The notes under the pieces: model-generated
Told to the model about the DNA's origin: nothing
Database searches by the model: none
What the model saw: the letters and a program-made list of their open reading frames with translations, nothing else
Translations under genes and position numbers: made by a program
Origin: Mixophyes australis
Lineage: Eukaryota; Chordata; Amphibia; Anura; Limnodynastidae
Reading direction: 5' to 3'
Assembly (NCBI GenBank): GCA_036250195.1
Contig: JAVHZZ010000004.1
Coordinates: forward strand, 318,059,706 to 318,123,705
Length of the DNA: 64,000 bases
Shown: piece by piece, positions 33,044-44,837 of the stretch
Position numbering within the stretch: the stretch's first letter is position 1
How the letters are laid out: the number at the start of each line of letters is the position of its first letter

Positions 33044-34827
33044 GCCTTTTACTTTACAAGCATAAAGTATCTCATATTGCATACTTTGGATTCTGCCTTG
33101 GAAGTCCTGTACTTGTTTGTTTTTTTTGGATTAGGCACCAGACCTATATCTTATATATAAGGTCTGATATGTTGCACCTTTTATATTTCTTTATAAGAAC
33201 TGCACCACACATCATCCCAATATGACAGGCAGCAATGCCTTCTGGAAAGGCGAGTTAATCATTTTGAATTAAAAGACATAGAAACAGAACATGTTAGCCA
33301 GATGACATCTGAGCAATATGGTCTACAAACAGTCATCCATTGAACGTTCTCTCACTCGATTGCATTTTCCATCAGTCACACATTCTTCTGTCCTCATACA
33401 GAGATTAAGGAGGAAGAGCTCAGTGATTGATTAGTGTGTAACTTAATCACAATGCGTCTGTCTGCATAAATCTATGAGGGGTAAACTTGTGAGGCCCAGG
33501 GATACCAGTCAGAAGGGGAGATCTACACTAAGGGCTGGCAGTCTGGGCAGTAAATGCTTTTTTATGCTTTCTGGGGTATGAAAGATTGGTATTTGGTTTT
33601 CAGTATAACATAAAATATGCACTAAAAATACTTATATAAACTTCTGTCTGTTAAATTGAAGTCATTAGATAATCCATCTATATTTAGCAGTGATTGCTAT
33701 GGTGATTCAGTGACCCAAATCTTGTTTTACACTAAGCAATTTTTTCCACACAAGCCAATTTTCAATAAAACATTCTGAAGGATCCAATGATAAAAGTAGA
33801 TATTGTTGCATAAAAATGTAAAGCCATATGGTAATCCTTGACGTCAGTATTTAAGACATTCAGAAGCTCAATCCTGTCATGACCCACTTATGAGTGATTT
33901 CTTTTCTTCTTAAAAGCTTCATGATGTGACTTGACAAAGCATAGAAATCCTCAATACACGTAGGTGTGTAAATGTTCACAATTTGTCAACATGCCCTTAG
34001 GCTGTTGGGAACACCCAGGTGAACATACAAAAAAATACTTTATTGCTTTGCATGGCAGGAATGACAAAAATAGGTCATTCAAACAACAGACTTCCGTCTT
34101 TTAATGTATATGACCATAATTCATCTTATTGAGGAATAGTCTTTTCTGTATTTCTTGTAATAAGTATACTGGTGTTTTTTTTGTTAAAGAAAAGTCTAGA
34201 TCTATTATGGAAACTTATCTATACTCTGTATAACAATACCATATATGTGATATGATCCATTGCATGTACTATGTATGTACGGTAGAAGAGCATTGGTTAT
34301 ACAGATAAGACCAGTTATTGCATATTTTAGCATCGTCAGGACAAGATTTAGCTCATTGAATTCAATAGGTAAATGAACTTTGGTGCCGTAAACCACACCC
34401 TATCCACTAGGCACATTCCTTTTACATATTGTACTCTGTAGCTTTGATAATTCTATCACAAAGCAGGATGTATAGAAACTGTCCCACACAGGTCATGTTC
34501 TCCAGGTATATCTCTTCCCCACCTAATGAATTTAAACTTTCACCACCCCAGTTAAACCCATATTAATGGATTTTGGCAATTCCTTAGCTTTTGTCTTCAC
34601 TTGTGAAAAAATGCTTGATAAGTGCATTGTGCAGAGAAAAATAAGCATTTTAGTCAAATACTAATTCAGGCCCGGACATACTTTAAGTTTAACAGGTTAA
34701 TTATTTTTAAGACTTTGCCTTATTTAGCACAACTTGATTTTGACATACTTAAAGTGAATGTAAAGCTGAAAAATAGTATGTAATTGAAAACTATAGTATC
34801 AGAGTACATCCTCTTTAAGAAAGAGAT
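33044..34827. other. no recognised feature
   Basis: AT-rich unique-looking sequence with no reading frame of interest. Confidence 0.5.
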
Positions 34828-35110
34828 CAAAAAAGTAAGGGTGTGCACCGGCCACTTTTAGTGTTTTGGGTTTTGGGTTCTGATTTGTTTTGCCAAAACA
34901 CCTGACGAAAGGTTTTGGTTCTGATTTAGGGTTTTGGGTTCTGATTTATTTTTAAAAAAGCATAATTAAGGTTTAAATCAAGTTTTTTGTTTATTTTTCA
35001 CTCCTACGCTATTATTAACCTTAATAACATTCAATAACAATCATTTCCACTAATTTCCAGTCTATTCGGAACACCTCACACCTCACAATATTGATTTTAG
35101 GTACAATATT

Positions 35111-35250
35111 TGATTTTTTGGTACAGCAGCAACAGTGAACGTAGTTTGGAATTGCAGTACCTATTTTTTGGTACAGCAGCAACAGTGAACGTAGTTTGGA
35201 ATTGCAGTACCTATTTTTGGGTACAGCAGCAACAGTGAATGTAGTTTAAT
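35111..35250. repeat. 50-bp tandem repeat, three units
   Basis: GGTACAGCAGCAACAGTGAA recurs at 35120, 35170 and 35220 with nearly identical spacers, in the 3' UTR of hAT family B. Confidence 0.95.
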
Positions 35251-35437
35251 ATCTGATACGCATCTATGTGGACTGCGTAGTGGAGTGGCCCCGGTACCCA
35301 ATTTGGTACTGGGGCCACAATATAAAACCCTCAACTGGTCTGAATTCCACTGCACAGCTATCTGGACTGCGTAGTGGAGTGGCCCCGGAATTCCACTGCA
35401 CATATGGCTGCTCTTACATCCTCTGCAGCATATAGAG

Positions 35438-35620
35438 CAGGGGTGGGCAAACCAGTCCTCAAGGGCCATAAACAGTTCATGTTTTTTGGATTTCTTTAAT
35501 CATGCACAGCTGAGTTAATCTATTTGGCTGGGTCAGTAATTATCCCAGCTGTTTCTACAGACAGAAATCCCAAAAACATGAAATGTTTATGGCCCTTGAG
35601 GACTGGTTTGCCCACCCCTG
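35438..35620. mobile_element. hAT-type MITE nested in family B transposase
   Basis: Ends CAGGGGTGGGCAAACCAG and CTGGTTTGCCCACCCCTG are perfect inverted repeats that extend to about 35 bp. Exact duplications ATATAGAG flank it (35430-35437, 35621-35628). It splits the hAT motif VVTRLNYTLY from its downstream codons. Confidence 0.95.
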
Positions 35621-35628
35621 ATATAGAG

Positions 35629-36010
35629 GGTGTAGTTCAAGCGCGTCACTACCTCTTGTTTTTGACGACCATGGTACAGAGCATTCATCATTGAGATCCC
35701 ATCAAGTATGTCAAAGACAGACAGCGTCGAAGTGTTATTTGTTGACTTTGTGAACAAAAAAACTGTCCCTGTTGCAAATCTTCGTGCAATGAAGAGTGAC
35801 TTTTTCATTTAAAGGCTCAAGCTTTCAAGTGTAGTGTTTATAACATCATTACACCAAAAGGTAAAAATCCTTTTAATTGGGATAATGGAGCCACAAAGGA
35901 AATTGCACATATGTAATGCCCGCACAATGTTACTGGCGTTGTCTGACACCACAAATCCCCAGGAGAGTCTAAGTGGGTTAAGCCACTGAGAGATTATTTC
36001 CCTCAGTTTC
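35629..36010 (-). pseudogene. hAT family B transposase fragment
   Basis: Minus strand: LREIISQWLNPLRLSWGF, then VVSDNASNIVRAL (second catalytic Asp block), and further on ARRFATGTVFLFTKS, DILDGISMMNAL and EVVTRLNYTLY (the VTRWNST block). The frames are shifted between these blocks and there is no BED finger or dimerisation domain nearby. Only the middle of the RNase H-like core remains. Confidence 0.75.
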
Positions 36011-36440
36011 TGGACTGATGCACCACTGGACTCAGCAAGGACAAAGCACTGGACTGATGCACCACTGGACTCAGCAAGGACAGAGCACTAGACTGATGCA
36101 CCACTGGACTCAGCAATGACTTTTTTGATTATTTTTTTAATGTTTTTTTAAAAGGATTTTTGTAGAATTTTTCTTTTTTTTTTTTTTTTATGGAAGAATT
36201 TGTAATACTTTTAAAATAAATATGCACTTAGCAGAACAAAGCACAAGACAAAAGCACCGCTGGACTCAGCAAGGACAGAGCACTGGACTGATGCACCACT
36301 GGACTCAGCAGGACAGAGCACTGGCCAAAGCACCACTGGACTCAGCAGGACAGAGCACAGGACAAAAGCACCACTGAACTCAGCAGGACAGAGCACTGGC
36401 AAAAGCACCACTGGACTCAGCAGGACAGAGCACAGCACAG
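36010..36440. repeat. ~35-40-bp minisatellite, split
   Basis: GATGCACCACTGGACTCAGC followed by AAGGACAGAGCACTG-like units at 36013-36118 and again 36240-36440, separated by a T-rich 120-bp stretch. It lies in the 5' part of hAT family B. Confidence 0.9.
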
Positions 36441-36709
36441 CACAGCACGAGAAATAGCAGGACAGAGGACCACCTAACACACCCTCCCTCTTCCTTGATC
36501 CATGCCCGAGTGAAGATGGCGGCGGCAAGCGGGGAATTTAAAGGTTCCGAGTATCGCGAGATCCGACAGCGGGATTATGACTCAGAGCCTCGTTTTAAGT
36601 TTCGGAATCGGCGGGAATACCCGGACAGTGCTCGGATCTGACTCGGATCCGCACTGTTCGGAGGGACTCGGATTCCAGGAATCCGAGTCCGCTCATCCTT
36701 ACAAAAAAG

Positions 36710-38120
36710 CAAAGGCTGAGCTTGCAGAACTGTGGTAAGTCAGTAAGCATATTTACAAGTGAGGATAGGTGACTCTTGAATGGAGTTTTAATATTAATGT
36801 TTGTTTTTTAAGTGTAAAACAAATGGAAATTGTATTAAAGAAAAACCATGTGCTTCTGGCTACCCACAGGCAAGCAAGCTCACACCAGCAAACAAAGGGT
36901 TAACTCTTCACACTTCCACACTGTTACACAAATGTAAATGCAAGCACACACTAGGCTTGTTAGTCAAATGTATTAACAAATCACACAACGACATTTAAAG
37001 GGTTAACTAGGTCGAGCTATATTCTTCTTAACAGGCTAATGGATTCGTTACAGTATCAAGGTCGCTACCTATTAAATTTATAGATTTAATATACAAAGGT
37101 ACAGGGCATTCAAATATAAAAAAAAACAATTAATAAACAATTGACATAAAATACACAAGCAAACAGTTTAAAATAAAAAGGATTAGATTCCGAGTATAAC
37201 TTACATCAAAGTGGTATATTCTGAGCCAAGGGAAATTGGCTTGAAGATGAACAGCTTATCATGAATGATTGATTTCCCAAAAGACTGACAATTTACCCCT
37301 TTCCAACACAGGTTTTTTAAGCAAAATGAAATGGGACAAGGGCAGTGTTAATGCTAATAGGTGGCAAGGATGACCCCTGGGTGTCACTATAGTTTGCTCA
37401 CAAATATTCCCAAAGTTTTGATCTTTGGGTAATTCTTCACAGATATATCCCAGAGACATAACTCCCCCTTCAATAAACCGGTCATAATTTCCTGCACATT
37501 TAATACCAAACATGATGGAAGTATGACAATGTGACATACCTTTCCAAGATATGTGATTATAGCTGTTCCCGAATACTGCCAATACCTGCCATTCACAACC
37601 TTGGTGTGATTTCTGCTCCTCAATATTGAGTAGCACCCAGATTTCCCAAAATATGAACTATGAAGACATTTTCCTTTGAAGCTCATATTTCTATATACCT
37701 GTTTAGGCCTTCAAATGCTTTCTTTGGCTGCAAGGATGTCAAGCTGTGACCAACCCCACGAAGTCTATTCAGGTGTCCAAAAACTAACTTGTGTCAGGAT
37801 ATAGAACACTGGGATGTGCAGAGTCACTGAGTACACATACAACAGACTTTATGACTTCACATTTTACACTTTAGCAGCTCAACTTATCAATGGATTTAAT
37901 TGATATACCAGATTTACACTGCAGTTATGATTTAGGCCTTATTCCCCACAATTATGTGATGGGTTAACCCTTATAAATAACTGTAAGTTCTCTATGTTCA
38001 TGTAAGTCATGCTTTTAGTATGTTTCTCTGTGGGCACAGGTGGGATAATTACTGATCCATTTAAACAGATGAATTCACCTGTGCGCCTTTCAACTTATCC
38101 TAAAAGCATTACCTATATTG
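36710..38120. other. no gene; possibly LTR-derived
   Basis: Includes two GGGTTAAC phrases (36897, 37009), AT-rich sequence and TTCAATAAACCGG at 37470. It may contain a decayed LTR on the minus strand, but ends were not found. Confidence 0.3.
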
Positions 38121-38125
38121 TCTAG

Positions 38126-38232
38126 CTCAGGCCTGGCCAACCTGTGGCTCTCCAGGTGTTGTGAAACTACAAGCCCCAGCGTGCTTTGCCAGTAGATAGC
38201 CAGCTGATAGTTGTCAGGGCATACTGGGACAC
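38126..38232. mobile_element. hAT-type MITE fragment
   Basis: CAGGCCTGGCCAACCTGTGG, then TGTTGTGAAACTACAAGC, the left half of the family at 15401-15547. The right end is missing. Confidence 0.7.
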
Positions 38233-38378
38233 CACCTCCTCATCTGGATCCGTTTGTAAATATGTAGATTTATTTTGAAGTGTTATAGTTTTCAATATTT
38301 ATTGGTAATTGCTTGTATGAATCCAGGATGGATAGAAGCTGTGCTAAAACTGAACTTACAACTGAAGATTTTATTCAT

Positions 38379-38452
38379 ACTTTTCCACACTCCCAGAATG
38401 TCCGGGAGACTCCCAAATTCTGGGTAGGTCTCCCGAACTCCCGGGAGATCAG
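38379..38452. mobile_element. fragment of CATACTTGCC-type hAT MITE
   Basis: CATACTTTTCCACACTCCC, AATGTCCGGGAGACTCCC and CTCCCGGGAGATCAGGCAA resemble 7785-8061 ends. Short and decayed. Confidence 0.5.
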
Positions 38453-38637
38453 GCAAATGATGATAATTAAAAATGGCAAGTGAAACTTTGCTGGCACCTA
38501 TTAATAATCTGTTCTAGCATTGAATTATAAAGGAAATATATTGTGTTATATATTACTGTTACAGAGCAGAGGGGATAATTTACAGAAATTCTCACTTACA
38601 TGCCCCACTCATCCATGCAAATGTTGGAGCTTACAAT

Positions 38638-38761
38638 CAGTGGCAGAGCTACCATCACTACAGAGGGGTGTGGATACTAAGGGGCCCTGTAGTGAGGTTG
38701 GCCCAATGGACCATTCTCCAAATATTGCTAATGGGCCCAATGAGCCCAGGTTCCACCCCTG
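38638..38761. mobile_element. probable short hAT MITE
   Basis: Left CAGTGGCAGAGCTACC, right GGTTCCACCCCTG, with GGGCCC and GGCCC blocks. The flanking octamers CTTACAAT and CTTTGCAT agree at five positions only. Confidence 0.45.
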
Positions 38762-38764
38762 CTT

Positions 38765-39285
38765 TGCATGTAGGGCCCAACAGAAAGTCAACTTTAAGGG
38801 TCTGCTTTAGGGATATTAATATATTTTTGGTACAATATAAATGTTATAGCATAAATACACAGTAATATGCAATATTTTATTGATTAAATAATGATCTTAT
38901 CATAAAGTAATAAAGCCTTTTTCAAGTGTTTATATTGGCCACTTAAGCTCAGATCCTCTGTTATCTCTAATAACCATTATAAACAGAACACGCCTGCTTA
39001 GACAACGTGTAAACACTGTTTGCATGTGTCTTATGGCCCACTGATTATTTGTTGTGGATTATAATATTTTACAACTTGGTAACTGTGTATCAAACATTTG
39101 TCTGCATTTTTTGCAAGTCCATCTTCTGCCTAGTTGATTAAAAAATAGATGTTTGTTCTCGGAGAAAGCTCTGTGACCCAAGCCCTGTACATTTTAAATA
39201 ATTGAGATTTCATCTGGGCACATCTTCCATTTTTGTTTTGTGATGTGGTATAGACCCAATTGAAGAACAATCAGAAAACTTGTCA
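38765..39285. other. no recognised feature
   Basis: AT-rich flank of the CR1 element. Confidence 0.5.
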
Positions 39286-39763
39286 TAGAAACATAGCATT
39301 TGACAGCAGGTAAGAACCACTTGGCCCGTCTAGTTTGCCATTTTTAACTTATGGTAACCTCCTACCTTATTTGATCCTTAGTTCTTTTTAAGGATTTCAC
39401 TATGTCTATTCAAGCATGTTTAAATTGCTCTACTGAATTAGCTTCTACCACCTCTGATGGGAGGATATTCCACTTATTCACTACCTCTTCTGTGAAGTCA
39501 TTTTCCCTCAAATTTACTCTGCACCTACTTCCCTCCAGTTTCAGTGCATGTCCTCATGTTCTAATACTTCTCTTCATTTGAAGAATGTTTCCCTCCTGTA
39601 CCTTGTTCAAAATCTTGATATATTTGAAAGTTTCTATCATGTCCCCTCTTTCCATTCTTTGCTCCAAACTATACATATTAAGATCTTTTAGTGTTACCGG
39701 GTAAGTTTTGTGCTGTACAGTCTCTAATGTATTTATATCCTTCTGGAGATATGGCCTCCAGAA

Positions 39764-41231
39764 TTAAATGCAGTATTCTAGATGAGGTCGTACCAATGAC
39801 CTACACAGTGACATTATTACTTCCTTGTTTCTGCTACTGATTCCTCTCAATGTGCAACTAAGCATCTGACTTGCCTTCATCATTTCTTTGTTATATTGCT
39901 TACCTGCCTTTAAGTCACCTGAAATATGGACTCCCAGATCCCTTTCCTCCCCAGTAGTTTCCATTATAGTGCTGTTAAAACTATATATAACTTCTGGGTT
40001 TTTGAGACCCAAGTGCATGATTTTGCATTTGTTGGCATTAAACTGTAGTTATCGTGCTCTTGACCATTCGACTAGTCTACCTAGATCATCAATCATTTGT
40101 TTTGCCACTCCTGGTGTATCTACCCTGTTGAATATCTTTGTGTCATCTGCAAAAAGGCATACTTTCCCTTCAATACCATTTGCAAAGTTACCAAAAAAGA
40201 TATTAAAAAGCACTGGTTCAAGTACAGATCCCTGGAGTACTCCACTGGTAACCTTTCCCTCCTGTGAATGCACTCCATATACTATAACTCACTGTTTTCT
40301 ATCCAGCAACCAAGATCTTATCAATTCAACCATCTTAGAATCCAATCCCAAGCTTCCATGTTTATTTAATAGTCTGCGATGTGGGACAGTGTCAAAAGCT
40401 TTACTATAATCTAGATAAGCTACAGCTCCTTGATCTAATACTTTAGTCACCCAGTCAAAAAAATTATATAATATTTGTTTGAAACGATGTCCCTCCAGTA
40501 AATCCATGCTTATTTGATCCTTTAAATTGCTGGATGTTAGATATTCTACTACTCTTTCTTTTAAGTGTGTTTCCATCAATTTCCCTACTACTGATGTTAG
40601 GCTCTGATGTTAGTCTGAATTTGCTCGCCTCTTCCTTGCTTCCACTTTTGTCCACATTTGCTCTTTTCCAGTCCTCTGGAATGACTCCTGTAGCTAGTGA
40701 CTGGTTGAATGATTATGTTAATGGTGTTACCAGCAGCCCATTAAGCTATTTTAGTATCTTAGGATGTAGTGGTGGTTCCAGGGGGGTGATCAAAGCAATC
40801 ACCCCCCTTATCAACCTGCAGCTACACTCTATTTACATGTTCCCGTCGGCTGAGAGGCAGACAGAAAATCCTGTCTGGCCACACTTATTGTCTTTTAAAC
40901 ACAATCATTGCAGCCGGACAGCATCCTCTGCCTGCCTGTCTCTGCTGATGGGAACATGTGTTTAGTGTGCTGCCACTAATCACTATTGCAATTAGTGAAA
41001 AATGGGGTGTGGCAATAAATCCCCCCCCCCCCCCTGTCTGAAAAAAATAAAAAAATAACTAAGTCCGTCCCTGCTTGGATGTATCTCATCTGGCACCATT
41101 GATCTATCTACTGTCAGTTTTGAGAGTTCTGTTAGAACCCTCTCCTCTGTAAATATACTCCTCTGTAAATTGTCATTTATATATATACTGCCCCATAGTT
41201 GACTGTACATCCTAAATTTGTGTGTTTTCAT
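39764..41231 (-). pseudogene. CR1 reverse transcriptase remnant
   Basis: Blocks in order: LTELSKLTVDRSMVPDEIHP (41130), EDWKRANVDKSGSKEEAS (40670), NKHGFTGGTSFQTNI (40500), AYLDYSKAFDTVPHRRLL (motif with the first catalytic Asp, 40420), SGVLQGSVLEPVLF (40240), FADDTKIF (catalytic Asp pair, 40150), DLGVHISGDLK and RSLVRPHLEYCI (39930-39770). These are the fingers, palm and thumb of a LINE RT that copies its RNA at a nicked target. Frameshifts and stops separate the blocks and a MITE interrupts the first two. Confidence 0.9.
40767..41073. mobile_element. hAT-type MITE nested in CR1
   Basis: Left end TAGTGGTGGTTCCAGG, right end CTAAGTCCGTCCCTG. Flanking octamers TTAGGATG and CTTGGATG agree at six of eight. 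Removing it rejoins the CR1 codons for SKILK and SMVPDEIHP. It includes an A/C-rich right part with a poly-C run. Confidence 0.7.
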
Positions 41232-41865
41232 AGTTTGCCATCCTCAATTGCTAAGACACCATCTTGTTCACATTACCAGTAGAAACAAGAAAATGTAAGT
41301 GCAATGATGTCAAACACAGCCAAAAATTTATTTGTGCACACTGCAATATTTTAAATGAACTCCTTAATTTAAGTATCTGCTTTATTTAGAAACAATCCTG
41401 ACCAATTTAAGCCCTGCAGTCATCTGCAGTTTGGACATGACAAGATGAAATACAAAATGTGGTTACACTTATGATTTATATCTGCATTCACTTTGTCTGT
41501 TAACCATGAAAATTAATAATTGAAATATTTCAATAGACTAAACGCAGGTTGTAATTTAACAGAAAATACACTTGATGAATTAGATATAGATGAGTTATTA
41601 TAGCATTATACGGACGCCTCAGGTGAGATACAGACCTGTGATTATGCACATTATGAGTTGCATGGAAAACATGCTATAACTAGTATCTGGCAATACTAAA
41701 GTTATGTTCTATGTTGTATTATCTACTGTATATGCTGCTGAATATTAATATTTAGGATTTTACTATTTCTACAATATAGATTATCAAGTGTTTAGTTTGT
41801 ATTTGCTTTATACAGTTTAGTTGATCTTTAACTTATTGTTGCACAAAGTATTTTTTTAGTATAAG

Positions 41866-42460
41866 TACAGTCATAGGCAAAAGTTTTGAGAATGACACAA
41901 ATATTGGTTTTCACAAAGTTTGCTGCTTCAGTGTTTTTAGACCTTTTTGTCAGATGTTGCTATTGTGTACTGAAGTAATATTACAAGCATTTCATAAGTG
42001 TCAAAGGCTTTTATTGACAATTACATTAAGTTTATGCAAAGAGTCAATATTTGCAGTGTTGACCCTTCTTTTTGAAGACCACTGCAATTTGCACTGGAAT
42101 GCTGTCTTCAACTTCTGGGCCACATGCTGACTGATGGCCGCCCATTCTTGTCTAATCAATGCTTGGAGTTTGTCAGAATTAGTGGGTGTTGTCCACCGCC
42201 TCTTGAGGATTGACCACAAGTTCTCAATGGGATTAAGGTCTGGGGAGCTTCCTGCACATGGATTCAAAATTTTGATGTTTTCATCCCGAGCCACTTAGTT
42301 ATCCCTTTTGCCTTTTGGCAAGGTGCTCCATCATGCTGGAAAAGGCATTATTCGTCACCAAACTGTTCTTGGATGGTTGGGAGAAGTTGCACTTGGAGGA
42401 TGTTTTGGTACCATTTTTTATTCATGGCAGTGTTCTTAGGCAAAATTGTGAGCCACCAGA
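41866..42460 (-). mobile_element. Tc1-family transposon, 3' half
   Basis: The right terminus on the minus strand is marked by TACAGTCATAGGCAAAAG (41866), starting at a TA, followed by GTTTTGAGAATGACACAAAT. The element stops abruptly near 42460 inside the transposase, where LTR-like sequence begins. The 5' half is not in the window. Confidence 0.9.
42001..42460 (-). pseudogene. Tc1 transposase C-terminal fragment
   Basis: The minus strand gives KNTAMNKKWYQ, LLPTIQEQFGDE, FQHDGAPCQKAK (second catalytic Asp), SPDLNPIENLWSILKRRW (catalytic Glu of DD34E) and RQEWAAISQHVAQKL, ending IVNKSL. Stops and at least two frameshifts lie between. The N-terminal paired-type DNA-binding domain and first Asp are missing. 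Confidence 0.9.
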
Positions 42461-44828
42461 GATAACTGGTTGTAAGCAACACCCTAAACAGCTTGTAGGA
42501 ACACATGCACATACATTTATTGAATAGGGCTTGTACTGCGCAAGTGGGGAGTGGTTATTAAGAAATCTGAAACACTGGTATGGAAGGGTGTAGATTGAAT
42601 GAAGTGATAGCAATCAATTTCAGAAGAGTTGGATAATTATATTAGTTGAGCAGTGCAATAATATAAGGTGTAATAATATCTGAATACAGATTAAAGTGTC
42701 ATGAACAATACAATAGAAGATGGATGACATTAAGAATACAATACACTTTAGAAGGCAAGTGGTAGACAATTAGGAAGCAGCGCAGTCAATACACTTGGCT
42801 CACAACTGGCTCTGTAAGTATGGTGATGCACCAAAGTTAAGGAAAGAAAGATGAGCCCATGTAGCAATAGCATATCACCATGAACTTTTTGCAGAAATTA
42901 GGGCCATGTGGTAATGAAAAAGGTTTATACACTAAAGATATGTATGAGATGGAGAAACTAACACAAAGGGCAAGTGTATATTCTAAACCTAGAGTGCGCT
43001 TAATTATGGTGATATTTAGAGCATAAATAATAGTAATACAACCTTAATAGTGCTATAAAGGGTAGCATCAGCAGTGACCCTGCTTACAATAATACAAAGT
43101 AAATGAGGAAGGAGGAATCTAAGCAACAGGGTTTAGTATATAAGAGAGCTTTCACTACGTCTCCCCTGCTGCATTGCTATGGCAACCGCAGCATGATCAA
43201 TCCCCGGTGGTCAGTTGAGGAAACAGGAAGTGGGGACACTTCCTGTCTGACCAGTAAAAATAACAGACACAGTATTGTTAGCTGCGCTCTGTATATGTAT
43301 ATAAATAAGTCCCCCAAACGCACATAGAAGGTGACCAGAGGCTCCCCACTACTTATATATAAGGGAGGAGTCTGTATGCCCACAATAACCTGCATGGACG
43401 TGCAGACAGAGAACCACCAAGTGCATTACCAACCTGCCTGCATCTGTATACTGTATATACAAGTATATAAGTGCATACTCCATAATCCTCCTTAATACTG
43501 TTACTGCCTGAATGCTGAAGCTGTTACTACTGTTGAACTACTGCTATAGTTCACATTACCAACTGTGAGTAACTGCATTCATCTGTGCTATCAGCCTGTT
43601 TAAGTTACAAAAGCGTTATGGCTTAACATCCACATTAACATCACTGAACAACTTTATTAACATCAAAAGGTATAACCAACACAGGAGCCTAAAACAATGG
43701 CAATTAGTCAGGACAAGCAATTGACACTTGATATCTGGCTCTCTTTTTTACTCTGGGATGGACCTGGACTGTCCCTGCTTCTCTGGAAGCTTGTATAGGA
43801 CCTTTGGCAAGTTAATCTCTAGCTATGTCACATTCCCCTCAGATAATCTTGCAGTTTTTGTGACTAGACTTGCAGTCTGTAAGGGTTGCAGCTCTGTCTG
43901 TCAATGTGGTGGCTGGTTTTATAAGACTGGTGGGTCTGTCATTAGCCCCTATCAATCTTAAATTCTCTAAGAATGGCGTACACTCCATTTGTTTGGCTCT
44001 AAGGCTCTCATTCACTCAGTTTTCTGTATGTTCTGTCTTCCCCAGCAGCTTCAGTAGTTAAGCACTTTTCAGGCTCTCTGCTCATATGACCGGCTTACAG
44101 ACTCTCTAAAATGCAGTAGCATGCTTGTTGAGAGTTTATCTATCATCTGCAGGCTCAGTAGTTTTGCAGGCCCCTTTTTCCTGTGCAGCTATGGCTTCTC
44201 TGGACATTGTAATTGAATGGACTATAGAAATACCTACCTCACCTTCTACCACTCTCCCGCGCTTTTCCTTTTCTTCTTCCTATTCAAGTACCAAAACCAC
44301 CATTTTGTTAGGTAAATTCTTCTCTGCATTACACTACCTCATACTTCCAGTGTCAGTCAACTCCCAGGATTCGTACTCCCATAACACATATATAGTGCCA
44401 ACATATGACACATTGATTTAATCATTCACATCTAGGCCCCAATGAGGCAGGTGTTGGGGGACTTGCTGGACAGCCTTAAGACCTAACACCATGTAAGTAA
44501 TATTTTGAGACAAGGTATTACTTAGAATATTCCATTGAATACAAAGTATTTATCCTTTTAGCTTATGTAGACATGGCATTATTCGTAAGTTTTGTAGTTT
44601 TGCTTTGCATAAAAAGTTGTGGGGTATCTGATTTAAAGGAGATCCAAATACACTTATTGTACACTTACTGCTTTACTAGTTTATAAGTGCCCAATTTTTT
44701 TTTTTTTACAAAGGATCAAACATTGTTTTTGTTATTACAGGAGAGAGTTCAGAGGTAGATTTAGGAGCTCTGGGTAAAGGTTTGTTGAGAACGTTACAAT
44801 AAAGCTATATAGATGTTCTTGGGATGTA
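42461..44828 (-). other. no gene; LTR-like sequence likely at 42465-43450
   Basis: On the minus strand, TATA-like CTTATATATAAG (43355) and CTTATATACT (43140) lie upstream of AATAAATGTATG (42515) and a stretch ending GTTGCTTACA that abuts the broken Tc1 element. This is the layout of an LTR, but the TG end and target duplication are not seen. 43450-44828 has no recognised content; a frame at 44125-44421 shows no family features. Confidence 0.3.
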
Positions 44829-44837
44829 TCATATGTG

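Larger units (their letters stand above)
34836..36701 (-). mobile_element. hAT family B element
   Basis: Ends TAAGGGTGTGCACCGG (left) and GTCCGCTCATCCTTA (right) are inverted and imperfect; exact 8-bp duplications CAAAAAAG flank them (34828-34835, 36702-36709). The left terminus has GTTTTGGG repeats like family A, and the right terminus is GC-rich with CGGATCTGACTCGGATCCG. Between are a three-unit 50-bp repeat, a nested MITE, transposase remnants and a minisatellite. Confidence 0.9.
39286..41240 (-). mobile_element. CR1-type LINE, 5'-truncated
   Basis: On the minus strand the element runs from a partial RT domain (41230) to a 3' UTR that ends CTATGTTTCTATGA at 39286, the short octamer-type tail of CR1 elements. 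The 5' UTR, ORF1 and endonuclease are absent, as is usual for truncated target-primed copies. A hAT MITE is nested at 40767-41073. Confidence 0.85.

Noticed and set aside
40534..40965. 143-codon plus-strand frame
   Set aside because: Antisense of the CR1 reverse transcriptase and the nested MITE.
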